From Candidatus Rokuibacteriota bacterium (GTDB lineage: Bacteria > Methylomirabilota > Methylomirabilia > Rokubacteriales > CSP1-6): DNA of 64,000 nt. Below the pieces are notes generated by a model. It had not been told where the DNA came from. It was given only the letters and a program-made list of their open reading frames with translations, and searched no databases. A program made the position numbers and the translations under genes. Positions within the stretch are counted from its first letter, which is position 1. Each line of letters begins with the position of its first letter. Location of the stretch: assembly GCA_023248995.1 (NCBI GenBank), contig JAHFDN010000010.1, forward strand, positions 1 through 64,000, in the 5' to 3' direction. This document shows, piece by piece, positions 51,373 through 59,982 of this stretch.

Positions 51373-51729
51373 GTGGGACAGTTCAGGGTGTCTATATCTT
51401 TATACCCCCGCAACGGCGGCTCACCCCGGAGCCTGGAGGCGTTAGTAGATACAGGCGCCGGCTATTCGGTGGTCCCGCGATCAATCCTCGAATCGCTGGG
51501 ATGCCAGCCGCTTCGGACACAGCGGGTTGTCATGGCCGACGGTCGAACCGAGGAGTGGACGCTGACTCAGGTTGACGTCGAGTGCGAAGGCCGGCGCGCC
51601 ACCATTCCCGTCTTAGTGGGACCGCCCCAAGGCCCGGCCCTTCTTGGCGCCACAACTCTCGAAGTGCTCGGCCTCGGTATCGACCCGCTGAATCGCCGCC
51701 TCATCCCCGTCGACCTGTACCTCGCCTGA
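51373..51729 (+). CDS. Retropepsin-like (clan AA) aspartic protease
   Basis: A 118-residue single-domain protein. The active-site motif ALVDTGAGYSVVP (D-T-G-A) lies near residue 30, followed by RTQRVVMADGR (flap-like) and near the C-terminus PALLGATTLEVLGLGID, the typical hydrophobic-hydrophobic-Gly element of retroviral-type proteases. It should be active as a homodimer. The GTG at 51373 has GGGGAC upstream; a longer reading to 51325 adds 16 unlikely residues. Such small bacterial proteases are common but their substrates are unknown. It lies in a rearranged region without clear operon partners. Confidence 0.72.
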   Translation: MGQFRVSISLYPRNGGSPRSLEALVDTGAGYSVVPRSILESLGCQPLRTQRVVMADGRTEEWTLTQVDVECEGRRATIPVLVGPPQGPALLGATTLEVLGLGIDPLNRRLIPVDLYLA

Positions 51730-51804
51730 CTCCTCCGGGCTCCTAAGCGCCCTCGCCTACAAAGAGCAGGCGTGGCGGACTTCCAGATCTTGCGAGGAAC
51801 GGGC

Positions 51805-51882
51805 TCAGTCGAAGCGGCTCACGTGGAGGTGGACGCCGTGGCTCGAGCCCGGTCGCCTTGGGATCGGAGGAGGCGATCACGG
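51805..51882 (-). pseudogene. Decayed fragment of a VOC/methylmalonyl-CoA epimerase-like gene
   Basis: On the minus strand, VIASSDPKAT is joined almost directly to SSHGVHLHVSRFD and a TGA. In the intact gene at 56933-57703 the same two pieces are separated by about 80 codons. The fragment is therefore a second copy that lost its 5' part and suffered an internal deletion. Confidence 0.75.
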
Positions 51883-52656
51883 CTACCTTCCAAACACCTT
51901 CTTCATCTTCTCCTGCATCCCCTCAGCGCCTCCCCTGAGGGTTTTCTCGGCACCGCCAGTACCTTCCCTGAGCGCATCCTGTATCGCACCTATGTTAAGC
52001 GTACCGACCGCGCTCTTTGCGTTGCTGCCAATCGAGGCGATTACCGTTTCTGCGACTTCGGCGGCCGACGCGCCCGCGTTCTTGCCATCCTTCTTGCCGA
52101 TGTCCTTCAGATGGATGGTCGGAAGCGATGCACCGACCTTCTCGCCCTTCAGGAAATCCGCGCTCACGTCGATGCGGCCATCGCGGATGTACAGATTGTC
52201 AATGACGAGTTTCGGCCCCGTCTTCTCGCCTGGGGCCGCCGGCTTATCCTTTTCGGTGCCGGCATAGGCCTGCACATTCTTCCTCAGGGTCTCGATGTTG
52301 CTGCCGGCCGCTGCGAATTCGTAGGTGATCCTCGGAGCGCCAATGACGATCTCCCTGATCACGATCACGTCGCTCCTGACCGTGCTGACGTCCAGGTCAA
52401 CGCTGATATCCGCAAACTTTAGGGCGCTGTCCGTCCTGAATCCACCTGGGTTGCCCACCGTCAATCCGCGCAGCGAGCCCTTGCCGGACGTGACAGACAC
52501 ATCGGCCTTATCAAGCGTGACCTTGGCCTTCGTGGCCTCCGAGCCGACCTTCTCTACCACCGTCTTGACAATCGAGCCGAGGTTCGCGAGCAGGAAGAAG
52601 ACGACGGCGACGACAATAACCAGAACAACACCACCGATAATTAGCGCACGTTTCAT
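51883..52656 (-). CDS. AsmA-like membrane-anchored protein
   Basis: A 257-residue protein with one N-terminal membrane helix (ALIIGGVVLVIVVAVVFFLL) and a beta-rich periplasmic part: KADVSVTSGKGSLRGLTVGN and DVIVIREIVIGAPRITYEF, patterns seen in AsmA/DUF748-type proteins involved in lipid movement in the envelope. The C-terminal 60 residues are Gly/Ala-rich with a basic amphipathic end. It is shorter than AsmA itself. It lies 21 bp after the MscS-type channel gene, so they probably share a transcript. Confidence 0.65.
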   Translation of the reverse strand: MKRALIIGGVVLVIVVAVVFFLLANLGSIVKTVVEKVGSEATKAKVTLDKADVSVTSGKGSLRGLTVGNPGGFRTDSALKFADISVDLDVSTVRSDVIVIREIVIGAPRITYEFAAAGSNIETLRKNVQAYAGTEKDKPAAPGEKTGPKLVIDNLYIRDGRIDVSADFLKGEKVGASLPTIHLKDIGKKDGKNAGASAAEVAETVIASIGSNAKSAVGTLNIGAIQDALREGTGGAEKTLRGGAEGMQEKMKKVFGR

Positions 52657-52677
52657 GACATGGACCCCCTTTTACGC

Positions 52678-53478
52678 TCATGCTGCGGGCAGTAGGCGGA
52701 CGTCACGCTGGGGGAACGGGATCTCAATCCGGTCCTCCCGGAACCGCGCGACCACTGCCCGGTAGATCTCGGCCTGAACATCCCCGTAGTCGGCCACCGC
52801 AACCCAGGGCTGTATGGCCACGGTAATGGCAGAATCGGCCAGGGCGCTGATGCCTACGCCCGCTGCTGGATCCTTCAGGACGCGCGGGTTGTTCGCGAGC
52901 ACGTCACGAATGATCGCAAGCACCCGATCCACATCACCGCTGTAAGCGATTCCTACAACGAGGCGTAGTTGTCGAATCGCGCCGTAGTTGTGCAAAATTT
53001 CGCCTACGATCTTGCGGTTGGGGATGACAACCCGCGAGCGGTCCGGATGGACGAGCGTCGTGGAGAAAAGCTCTATCCTGTCGACCTGCCCCTCCACCCC
53101 CACGAGCTGGACGTACTCGCCCGCCCGGAACGGCTTGGTGAGGATGATGGAGAGCCCTGCAACCACATTGCTCAGAACCCCCTGCAACGCGATACCGATG
53201 CCGAGACCGGCCACGCCGATGCCGGCGACCAGGGGAGCGATCTGGAAGCCAAACTTGTCGAGCGCCGCCACAATGGTGAACAGGAGCACAAGTGCCTTGA
53301 CTAGCCTGACCAGGAGGATGCGCACCGGTGGCTCCATCGCCTTCCGCTCCAGCGCGTGTTGCGTGATGCTGCCAAGCCAGCGCGCAACCACAGCACCGAT
53401 GGTCAGGATGATCACGGCTCCGAGAATCTGAAAGCCGTACCGGACGAGCAGATCTAAAGTGAGGTCTCTTGCGGACAT
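52678..53478 (-). CDS. Small-conductance mechanosensitive channel (MscS family)
   Basis: A 266-residue MscS-type channel. Two membrane helices precede the pore helix LVAGIGVAGLGIGIALQGVL with its Gly/Ala periodicity, then the beta domain (AGEYVQLVGVEGQVDRIELF and VVIPNRKIVGEILHNYG). Length fits a minimal MscS. ATG 53478 is preceded by GGAGGAGAGG; an extended reading upstream is not protein-like. It protects against hypo-osmotic shock. Confidence 0.9.
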   Translation of the reverse strand: MSARDLTLDLLVRYGFQILGAVIILTIGAVVARWLGSITQHALERKAMEPPVRILLVRLVKALVLLFTIVAALDKFGFQIAPLVAGIGVAGLGIGIALQGVLSNVVAGLSIILTKPFRAGEYVQLVGVEGQVDRIELFSTTLVHPDRSRVVIPNRKIVGEILHNYGAIRQLRLVVGIAYSGDVDRVLAIIRDVLANNPRVLKDPAAGVGISALADSAITVAIQPWVAVADYGDVQAEIYRAVVARFREDRIEIPFPQRDVRLLPAA

Positions 53479-53947
53479 GTCCTCTCCTCCTCGGTCGCAG
53501 GGATTTGTCTCGAATTGCGGATGTTGGCACGCATGGCGTAGAGATGTCAAGATCCGGGACGATTGCTGAAGAAAGAGGAATGGAACGTGTTGGTGGAGCT
53601 GATCCGCTCGGGCCAGCTCACCCAACTCCAACCACCTTCTCCTCTGCGCCCCGGGGGCCGCCGGCCCCCGGGGCTGGAGTCATCCAGTACGGCCTAGGAA
53701 GCCCCATTCTCAATTTCTTACATCCGCTGCACAAGATGAGGAGGTGACCATCCATCGATCGCATTGTCGCCAGTGAAGCAAGAAGTCGCGGACGCTGCAA
53801 CGAAGTGCAATGAAATCTCAGGCTTGCACTCTGATCCGAGTCTCTGAGCATCTGTCGTGCCAGTGGTGGCACAAAGTGTGCCCGTCAAATCGACGGCATA
53901 GTGCGCTCCTGCGAATAACCGTCCCAACTGGTGGAGGCAGTGGGAAA
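53479..53947. other. Intergenic region with strong GC hairpin
   Basis: A 469-bp divergent intergenic stretch between mscS and the GspE-like gene. The only structure seen is a long palindrome at about 53649-53674 (CCCCGGGGGCC / GGCCCCCGGGG around a three-base spacer) without a following T run. Promoters for both flanking genes should lie here. No intact gene was found. Confidence 0.5.
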
Positions 53948-55813
53948 ATGCGCCGCAGATCCCGTCGGCCAACCTTCCATCCTCAAGAGAGGACTCCCGT
54001 GGCTCGTCATCTCGAGCGAGTGTCCGACACCTCAGTGGGTGAGGGTTCTGACCCGCGGAGGCCAGCTAACGGTGAAGGCGCCAAGGACAGGGAGGGCCAG
54101 CGGCCGGTCGGACGACATATTGGAGACCTCCTCGTCGCCCAAGGGTTGATCGCCCAGAGGCAACTCGAAGAGGCCTTGGCCCAGCAGAAGCGGACCAATG
54201 AGAAGCTCGGCACTATCCTCGTGCGGCTCGGCTTCATCGGCGAAGAGCAGCTCGTTCAGATCTTGTCGAGCCAGTACGGGGTCCCCATCGTCAGGCTCTC
54301 CGAGATGACCGTCGATCCTGAGATCTTCCGGCTGGTCCCAGCCTGGGTCGCCAAGCGGTACGAGCTGATCCCGGTCCAGCGGGCGAACGGCGCGCTGACC
54401 CTTGCCATGGCGGACCCGATCAACCTCTCCGCGCTGGACGAGGTAGCCTTCACGACAGGCTTACAGGTGGTCGCGGCCATCGCGCCGCTCTCGGAGATTC
54501 GCAAGGCCATCGAGCAGTTCTACGAGACTTCGCCTTCGCCCATGGCCGATCTGCTCACGGAAGTGGCGGCCGAAGTCGGCGAGCTTGACGTCGCGCTGCG
54601 CGGAGAGGGCGAAAGACCGATCGATGCCGTGGAGCTGCGGGCCTCGGCTGAGAGGGCTCCGGTGGTTCGGTTCGTGGACATGATCCTTGACGATGCGATT
54701 CGCCGTGGCGCCTCCGATATTCATTTGGAGCCCCACCAGAACGGCCTCTGCGTCCGGCTTCGCCTCGACGGCATCCTTCATGAGGCCATGAACGTTGCTA
54801 AGCGCCTTGAACCCGCCATCACGTCCCGCATCAAGATCATGGCCGACTTGGATATCGCCGAGCGCCGGCTCCCCCAGGACGGCAGCATCAAGTTTCGCTA
54901 CCAGTCTCGAGAGATCGACCTCCGAGTCTCAGTCCTGCCGGCGATTTTCGGAGAGGGCGTCTCCATACGGATCCTTGACCGGGAGACCGTGAAGCTGGAC
55001 CTGACGCATCTCGGGTTCGATCCCTGGAGCCTCGAACAGCTCCAGACGGCCGTTCACAGTCCCTACGGAATCATACTGATCACGGGCCCCACAGGGTCCG
55101 GGAAGACCACCACGCTCTACTCGGCCATCAGCACGGTGAACTCGGGGCAGATCAACATCATGACGGTCGAGGATCCGGTGGAGTACATCCTCAAGGGGGT
55201 GAACCAGATCCAGGTCAATGAGGAGATCGGGCGAACCTTCGCTGCGGTCCTCCGCTCGTTCCTTCGCCATGACCCGGACGTGATTCTGGTCGGCGAGATG
55301 CGCGATCTGGAGACGGCCCAGGTCGCCGTCCGGGCCGCCCTCACTGGCCACCTGGTTCTGAGCACCCTGCATACCAACGACTGCCCCTCGACGATAGACC
55401 GGCTCCTGGATATGGGCATCCCCTCATTCCTCGTCTCCTCGTCGCTCCGCCTGATCCTCGCCCAGCGTCTGGTCCGGAAGGTCTGCACGGAGTGTCGCGA
55501 GCTCTACGAGGTCGACGAGGAGAGCCTGATTCCTTTCGGGCACATTCCCCAGGGGCGGGGGAAGTGCACGATGTACCGGGGCAAAGGGTGCCAGACGTGC
55601 AACCTTACCGGGATGAAGGGGCGTGTCGCCATTTCCGAGGTGATGCCGATTACCAAGGAGCTGCGCGAGCGGATCATGCACCACGCACCGACCGTGGAGA
55701 TCAGGGAGGTTGCGCGGCGACAGGGGATGAAGACGCTGCGGGAGGCCGGTCTCCTCAAGGCGATCGAGGGAATTACCACCGTCGCTGAGGTACTCCGGGC
55801 GACCGCCGAGTAA
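53948..55813 (+). CDS. GspE/PilB-type secretion ATPase, solitary
   Basis: A 621-residue type II secretion/type IV pilus assembly ATPase. An N-terminal MshEN domain (about residues 60-165; IGDLLVAQGLIAQRQLEEAL and LSSQYGVPIVRLSE) is followed by the ATPase with Walker A GPTGSGKTTTLYSAI, Asp box MTVEDPVEY, Walker B DPDVILVGEMRD, His box LSTLHTNDCPSTIDRL and the zinc cysteines (CTEC...CQTC). The ATG at 53948 has GGAGG ten bases upstream; GTG 53999 is an alternative. No pilin, PilC or GspF gene is nearby, so it serves a system encoded elsewhere. Confidence 0.85.
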   Translation: MRRRSRRPTFHPQERTPVARHLERVSDTSVGEGSDPRRPANGEGAKDREGQRPVGRHIGDLLVAQGLIAQRQLEEALAQQKRTNEKLGTILVRLGFIGEEQLVQILSSQYGVPIVRLSEMTVDPEIFRLVPAWVAKRYELIPVQRANGALTLAMADPINLSALDEVAFTTGLQVVAAIAPLSEIRKAIEQFYETSPSPMADLLTEVAAEVGELDVALRGEGERPIDAVELRASAERAPVVRFVDMILDDAIRRGASDIHLEPHQNGLCVRLRLDGILHEAMNVAKRLEPAITSRIKIMADLDIAERRLPQDGSIKFRYQSREIDLRVSVLPAIFGEGVSIRILDRETVKLDLTHLGFDPWSLEQLQTAVHSPYGIILITGPTGSGKTTTLYSAISTVNSGQINIMTVEDPVEYILKGVNQIQVNEEIGRTFAAVLRSFLRHDPDVILVGEMRDLETAQVAVRAALTGHLVLSTLHTNDCPSTIDRLLDMGIPSFLVSSSLRLILAQRLVRKVCTECRELYEVDEESLIPFGHIPQGRGKCTMYRGKGCQTCNLTGMKGRVAISEVMPITKELRERIMHHAPTVEIREVARRQGMKTLREAGLLKAIEGITTVAEVLRATAE

Positions 55814-55838
55814 CCAGCCAGTCCTTCAGGGAGGCAGG

Positions 55839-56798
55839 ATGATCCTGGATCAGGTTCCCCAGCCGAAAGCTCAAAGCGGGGAGGTTGCCCTGCAGCCGGC
55901 GCAGGTCGCCCGGATCGGATATCTCTCGCCGCGCTCCGGACCCTCGCAGATCGACGAGGCGTTCGGTCAATGTCTGCACGAGTTCGGCCGCGTGCAGGGC
56001 CAGGCCATCGCCATCGAGTATAGATGGGGAGGAGGGAGCGCCGAACGGCTTCCCGACCTGGCGGCGGAACTGGTTCGGCTCAAGGTCGACGTGCTCTTTG
56101 CGGACAGTATGCCGGCAGCCCTGGCCGCCAAGAATGCCACCAAGACCATCCCCATCGTCTTCGCCGTCGGTGGCCATCCCGTTTCGACCGGGCTCGTCCC
56201 CAGCCTGGCGCGCCCAGGCGGGAACATCACGGGAATGGCCCTCATATTCCTTGATGTCGGCGTGAAGAGACTGGAGCTGATCAAGGAAGCCATCCCTAGG
56301 GTCTCGCGCGTCGGCGTCCTGTGGAATCCGACCCAACCCGGCCAGGGGACTTTGCTGAAAGAGATCCAGGGAGCGGCCTCCTCGTTGCAGGTGCAGGTTC
56401 ACCCGCTGGAAGCACGAGGTCCCAAGGATTTCGAGGGCGCCTTCTCCTGGATGATCAGGTGGCGCCCCGGCGCGCTCCTGGTGTTCGATGACCCCGTGCT
56501 CGTTGAACAACGACGACGTATCGTCGATTTCGCCTTCCAGCAGGGCCTGCCGACGATTTCCGGGATGAGGAGCTTTGTGCACGCGGGGGGCCTCATGGCT
56601 TATGGGCCGAGCCTGGGTGACATGTCCCGGCGCGCGGCCCTCTACGTGGGCAAGATCCTGCAAGGCGCCCACCCCGCCGACCTTCCGGTGGAAAAGTCCA
56701 CCCGATTCGAGCTGGCCATCAACCTCAAGACCGCCAAGTCCCTTCGCCTCGACATTCCCGAATCCGTTCTGGTCCGGGCAGACGAGGTGGTCCAGTAA
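55839..56798 (+). CDS. ABC transporter substrate-binding-like protein lacking a signal peptide
   Basis: A 319-residue protein of the ABC_sub_bind (TrpX-like) family: RIGYLSPRSG, IEYRWGGGSAERLPDLAAEL, IPIVFAVGGHPVSTGLVPSLARPGGNITG, and the ending IPESVLVRADEVVQ. Members normally begin with a Tat- or Sec-type signal; here a polar MILDQVPQPKAQSGEVALQP replaces it, so the protein may be cytoplasmic or a decayed copy. GGGAGG precedes the ATG. It begins 25 bp after the GspE-like gene. No cognate permease or ATPase is adjacent. Confidence 0.78.
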   Translation: MILDQVPQPKAQSGEVALQPAQVARIGYLSPRSGPSQIDEAFGQCLHEFGRVQGQAIAIEYRWGGGSAERLPDLAAELVRLKVDVLFADSMPAALAAKNATKTIPIVFAVGGHPVSTGLVPSLARPGGNITGMALIFLDVGVKRLELIKEAIPRVSRVGVLWNPTQPGQGTLLKEIQGAASSLQVQVHPLEARGPKDFEGAFSWMIRWRPGALLVFDDPVLVEQRRRIVDFAFQQGLPTISGMRSFVHAGGLMAYGPSLGDMSRRAALYVGKILQGAHPADLPVEKSTRFELAINLKTAKSLRLDIPESVLVRADEVVQ

Positions 56799-56932
56799 GC
56801 CGATCGTGTAGCTCCCCGCAGTAGCCCCTCACGGCCCCGCCCCTTCCTGTTCTGTCTCAGCCTGCACGGCCATCGGTCCCGGGGGGCGATGCTGACGCCG
56901 AGAGGGGGAGGACCCCCAGGACGCGGCCGACT

Positions 56933-57703
56933 CTAGTCGAAGCGGCTGATGTGCAGATGGACGCCGTGGCTCGAGCGCGGCTCCACGGTCAACTCCCCTG
57001 CCCCGCTCAGCATGGCGGCCCCCGCGTCGCGGAGGCGCTCGCTGACCGTCGCCAGGTCCTCGGCGACGACCGACAGGGCCACCATTCCCTCCAGGCCTCC
57101 GACCTCCTCGGCGGGGACGAAGAGCAACGCGCCCCGACCCACCCCCAGCATCGTGCGGGGGCCGCCGTTCATGAACTGCTCGGGCAGGGCGAAGAGGCGC
57201 TGGAAGATCTCGGCGGTCGCCTTGGGATCGGAGGAGGCGATCACGACGCGCTTGACGCGGAGGGGCGAGCTCTCGGGATGGGGCGGAGCGTTCGGCGGGG
57301 TGGCGAGCTCGACGAGGACACCGGCGCACGCGCGCGGGTGGAGAAAGCCGATGCGCCCCGCCAGGCCCTGCCGCGGCGTCTCGTCGATCAGGAGGACGCC
57401 GGTGGCCTTGAGGCGGCGGAGGCTCGAGTCCACGTCCTCGGTTTCGAAGCAGAGGTGGTGCAGCCCCTCGCCGCGCTTTTCCAGGAATCGGGCCACGCCC
57501 GTCCCCGCTTGCACTGGCTCGAGGAGCTCGATCTCGCTTTCCCGGGCCCCGAGCAGCGCCGCGCGGACTCCCTGGTCTCGGATCTCGAGCTCTTTCAGAA
57601 GCGGCAGGCCGAGCGTGTCGCGGTAGAAGCCGTAGGCGACCGTCAGTTTTTCGACCACAATGCCGACGTGGTGGATCCCGCGCACCATGGACGCGCTCGC
57701 CAC
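56933..57703 (-). CDS. Two-domain VOC protein, methylmalonyl-CoA epimerase/glyoxalase-like
   Basis: A 256-residue protein with two vicinal-oxygen-chelate modules. The first (residues 8-135; GIHHVGIVVEKLTVAYGFYR, EIELLEPVQAGTGVARFLEK, GLHHLCFETED) closely resembles methylmalonyl-CoA epimerase with its metal-binding His and Glu. The second (about 148-256; RVKRVVIASSDPKATAEIF, ending HLHISRFD) is more divergent. The GTG at 57703 gives the best start. A decayed copy of its 3' part lies at 51.8 kb. No mutase genes are nearby, so the precise reaction is uncertain. Confidence 0.75.
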   Translation of the reverse strand: MASASMVRGIHHVGIVVEKLTVAYGFYRDTLGLPLLKELEIRDQGVRAALLGARESEIELLEPVQAGTGVARFLEKRGEGLHHLCFETEDVDSSLRRLKATGVLLIDETPRQGLAGRIGFLHPRACAGVLVELATPPNAPPHPESSPLRVKRVVIASSDPKATAEIFQRLFALPEQFMNGGPRTMLGVGRGALLFVPAEEVGGLEGMVALSVVAEDLATVSERLRDAGAAMLSGAGELTVEPRSSHGVHLHISRFD

Positions 57704-57746
57704 GGCTCCCTACCCTAGCCCACACCCGGGGGAAATTCAACCCTCT

Positions 57747-58478
57747 TCATCGTCCAGCCGGAGCCACAACCGCGGCCTCGTCCGTGAGGACGACGCAGCG
57801 CGGGTGGCGCCGGAGCACCGAGGCGGGCAGCTCCGGCGTGATCGGCCCGTACAGCATCCGGGCGAGCGGCTCGCGCTTGCCGGCGCCGCTGACCAGCACG
57901 ACGACCTCGCGCGCGTCCAGAAGAGTCGCGATCCCGAGCGTAACCGCCCGGTCGGACACCTCGCCCTGGGTGACCGCGTCGGTCAGGATGTACTGCACGG
58001 TCGAAGCCAGCAGGCGGACCGGGCGACAGCGCGAGTCGAAGGCGCTCCCGGGCTCATTGGAGGCGACGTGCCCGTTGGGCCCGAGCCCGAGCATGACGAG
58101 ATCGAGCCCGCCGACCGCGGCGATGGTCTCCTCGTACTCGCCGCACATTCGAGCGAGGTCGGGCCGCTCCACGCCGAACGGATGCCGCCGCTCCGGCGGC
58201 ACCTCGGCCCAGGCGAGGAACTCCGCGCGGATCTGCCGCCAGAAGTAGCCGTCCGGCGGCGCCGGCGGGCCCAGCTCGTCCACGGAGAACACCCTCATGC
58301 GCGAAAAATCCACGCGCCCCTGGCGGTGCTCTTCGGCCAGGAGCTCGTACATCAGCCGCGGCGTGCGTCCCGCGGGGACAGCCATGTTCAGCTCCGGCTT
58401 GACGCGGACGCGGTCCAGGAAGCAGTCGGCCGCCCGCCGGGCCAGGGCGGCGGCGTCCCGGCAGACCACGAGCTGCAT
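57747..58478 (-). CDS. Glucosamine-6-phosphate deaminase / 6-phosphogluconolactonase-family protein
   Basis: A 243-residue protein of the NagB/RpiA/PGL fold. NMAVPAGRTPRLMYELL is the phosphate loop, MRVFSVDELG carries the conserved Asp-Glu, and DLVMLGLGPNGHVASNEPGSAF matches the G-x-D/G-G-H-x-A-F/N region of NagB-like enzymes. DELGPP in place of the 6PGL pattern favours a deaminase/isomerase. Its ATG overlaps the aldo/keto reductase stop. Substrate is probably a sugar or amino-sugar phosphate. Confidence 0.75.
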   Translation of the reverse strand: MQLVVCRDAAALARRAADCFLDRVRVKPELNMAVPAGRTPRLMYELLAEEHRQGRVDFSRMRVFSVDELGPPAPPDGYFWRQIRAEFLAWAEVPPERRHPFGVERPDLARMCGEYEETIAAVGGLDLVMLGLGPNGHVASNEPGSAFDSRCRPVRLLASTVQYILTDAVTQGEVSDRAVTLGIATLLDAREVVVLVSGAGKREPLARMLYGPITPELPASVLRRHPRCVVLTDEAAVVAPAGR

Positions 58479-59581
58479 CAGGGTTCCTTGAAGAGAACCC
58501 GGAATTTCTCCCAGGGCACCGGGGAGACCCTCACGAGCGCGGCGTTCTCCTCCACGTGGGCCGCGCGCTTCATCCCCACGAGCGCCGTCCCGGCGCCCGG
58601 CGTGGAACGCACGAACTGGATCGCGCGCTGGGCGTCCGTGCTGAGTCCGGGCAGCTGCGCGGCCAGAACCGGCGGGAGGTTCCGGGTGAGCTGGCCCTGG
58701 TGGATGGTCGCGGAGGTCATGACGTAGATCTGGAGCCGGCGCGCGGCTTCGATGAGCGAGACCGTCTCGCCGTCCACGGTCTGATTCCCCAGCGTGAACG
58801 CCTCGGCCATCGCCAGGTTATAGGGGAGCTGGACCACCCTGAAGTGGTGGCGTTCTCCGCCCACTTCCCGGGCGATCTTGTCGAGCTCGGCCAGCGAGAG
58901 ATACTCCCGCGCGCTCGGGGGCTGGCGGTAGCCGTTCCAAGTGGCCGTGCCGTAGAGGGCGATCCTGCCATCGGCGACGGCCGACTCCAGGAAGCCGAAG
59001 GCCGCGCGGATCCGCTCCAGAACCTTGGGCCTTGGGACCTCGCCGAGCTGGGTTTCGGGGTTGTGGATGTAGTAGACGTCGAGCGTCTCGAGCCCCAGGT
59101 TGTGCCGGCTCCGATCCAGCTGATCCGCCAAGTAGCGCGGGGTCATGCAGTGGCAGCCCGCCACCACGTCGTCCGGGCCGATGATGCCGGGACGGAGGTA
59201 GGTCTCGGTGAAGTAGCCCCCGGGATCCCGCGGCACCGCCCCGTCGAAGGGAATGAAGCCGCCTTTGGTCGCGACGACGACCTCCTCCCGGCGGAGGGCG
59301 CCCTTGCCGATGAGCGCCGAGAGCGCCTGGCCGATGGCCCGCTCGCTCCGCTGGTGGCGATAGTTCACCGCGGTGTCCACGACGTTCAGGCCGAGCTCGA
59401 GCGCTCTGATCACCGCGTCGCGGTACGCCTCGTCGGTCGCCGGGTCTTCGGCGCCGAGGTAGGTCCCGATGCCCAGCGACGAGAGCCAAGAGCCGACGAA
59501 GGCGCGAAAGTGCTCGGGCGCCGCGGCCGTTCGGCGGCGGTAGGCGTCGGTCCCGTCGGGCGTCGCGCGACCCGGGATCAT
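58478..59581 (-). CDS. Aldo/keto reductase
   Basis: A 367-residue TIM-barrel oxidoreductase. NVVDTAVNYRHQRSERAIGQ contains the catalytic Asp and Tyr, VVATKGGF the Lys and LDVYYIHNPETQ stands where the catalytic His normally is. It is about 40 residues longer than standard AKRs owing to insertions such as the FTETYLRPGIIG loop. NADPH specificity is expected. Third gene of a compact minus-strand operon between CopC-like and NagB-like genes. Confidence 0.85.
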   Translation of the reverse strand: MIPGRATPDGTDAYRRRTAAAPEHFRAFVGSWLSSLGIGTYLGAEDPATDEAYRDAVIRALELGLNVVDTAVNYRHQRSERAIGQALSALIGKGALRREEVVVATKGGFIPFDGAVPRDPGGYFTETYLRPGIIGPDDVVAGCHCMTPRYLADQLDRSRHNLGLETLDVYYIHNPETQLGEVPRPKVLERIRAAFGFLESAVADGRIALYGTATWNGYRQPPSAREYLSLAELDKIAREVGGERHHFRVVQLPYNLAMAEAFTLGNQTVDGETVSLIEAARRLQIYVMTSATIHQGQLTRNLPPVLAAQLPGLSTDAQRAIQFVRSTPGAGTALVGMKRAAHVEENAALVRVSPVPWEKFRVLFKEP

Positions 59582-59596
59582 GGCGTCGTCACGGCG

Positions 59597-59974
59597 TCAG
59601 TGAGCGGGCGCTACCGTGAAACGAAAGGCGCGCTCCGTCACGTGGCCGTCGGCGCTCAGAACCTTCCAGCGAACGACGTACCGACCGGGCTCGAGCGGGG
59701 GGACGGGGACGACCAGATGGTTGGGGGACGGATCAGCCGCCGCGACGGGGAGCGGGATGGGACGGCCCGTCGGGCCGGTGAGGGTGACCATCGAGAGTCC
59801 CTTCTCGAGGCGGCTGTTGAAGCGGAGGAGGATCCGCCCGGGGGAGGAAGGCAACACCTCGTCGGCGCGGGGCGAGGATTCCAGAACCAGCGCGTGGGCC
59901 TCGGCCGGGCGGGGAGCGGCCGCCAGGAGAGCGAGAGACACAAGCGCGGCAGCGAGCGCCCGCCTTGGGAGCAT
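59597..59974 (-). CDS. CopC-domain copper-binding protein
   Basis: A 125-residue secreted cupredoxin-like protein. Signal peptide MLPRRALAAALVSLALLAAA with cleavage before HALVLESSP, so the mature protein begins with His, which in CopC is the N-terminal copper ligand. The C-terminal YVVRWKVLSADGHVTERAFRF holds the conserved Asp and His of the same site. Methionine-rich Cu(I) sequence is absent. The CopD-like membrane partner is 29 kb away, in the cyclitol operon. Confidence 0.88.
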   Translation of the reverse strand: MLPRRALAAALVSLALLAAAPRPAEAHALVLESSPRADEVLPSSPGRILLRFNSRLEKGLSMVTLTGPTGRPIPLPVAAADPSPNHLVVPVPPLEPGRYVVRWKVLSADGHVTERAFRFTVAPAH

Positions 59975-59982
59975 CGGCAGGT

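Noticed and set aside
53649-53674. Very stable GC palindrome considered as a rho-independent terminator
   Set aside because: No T run follows on either strand, and both flanking genes point away from it.
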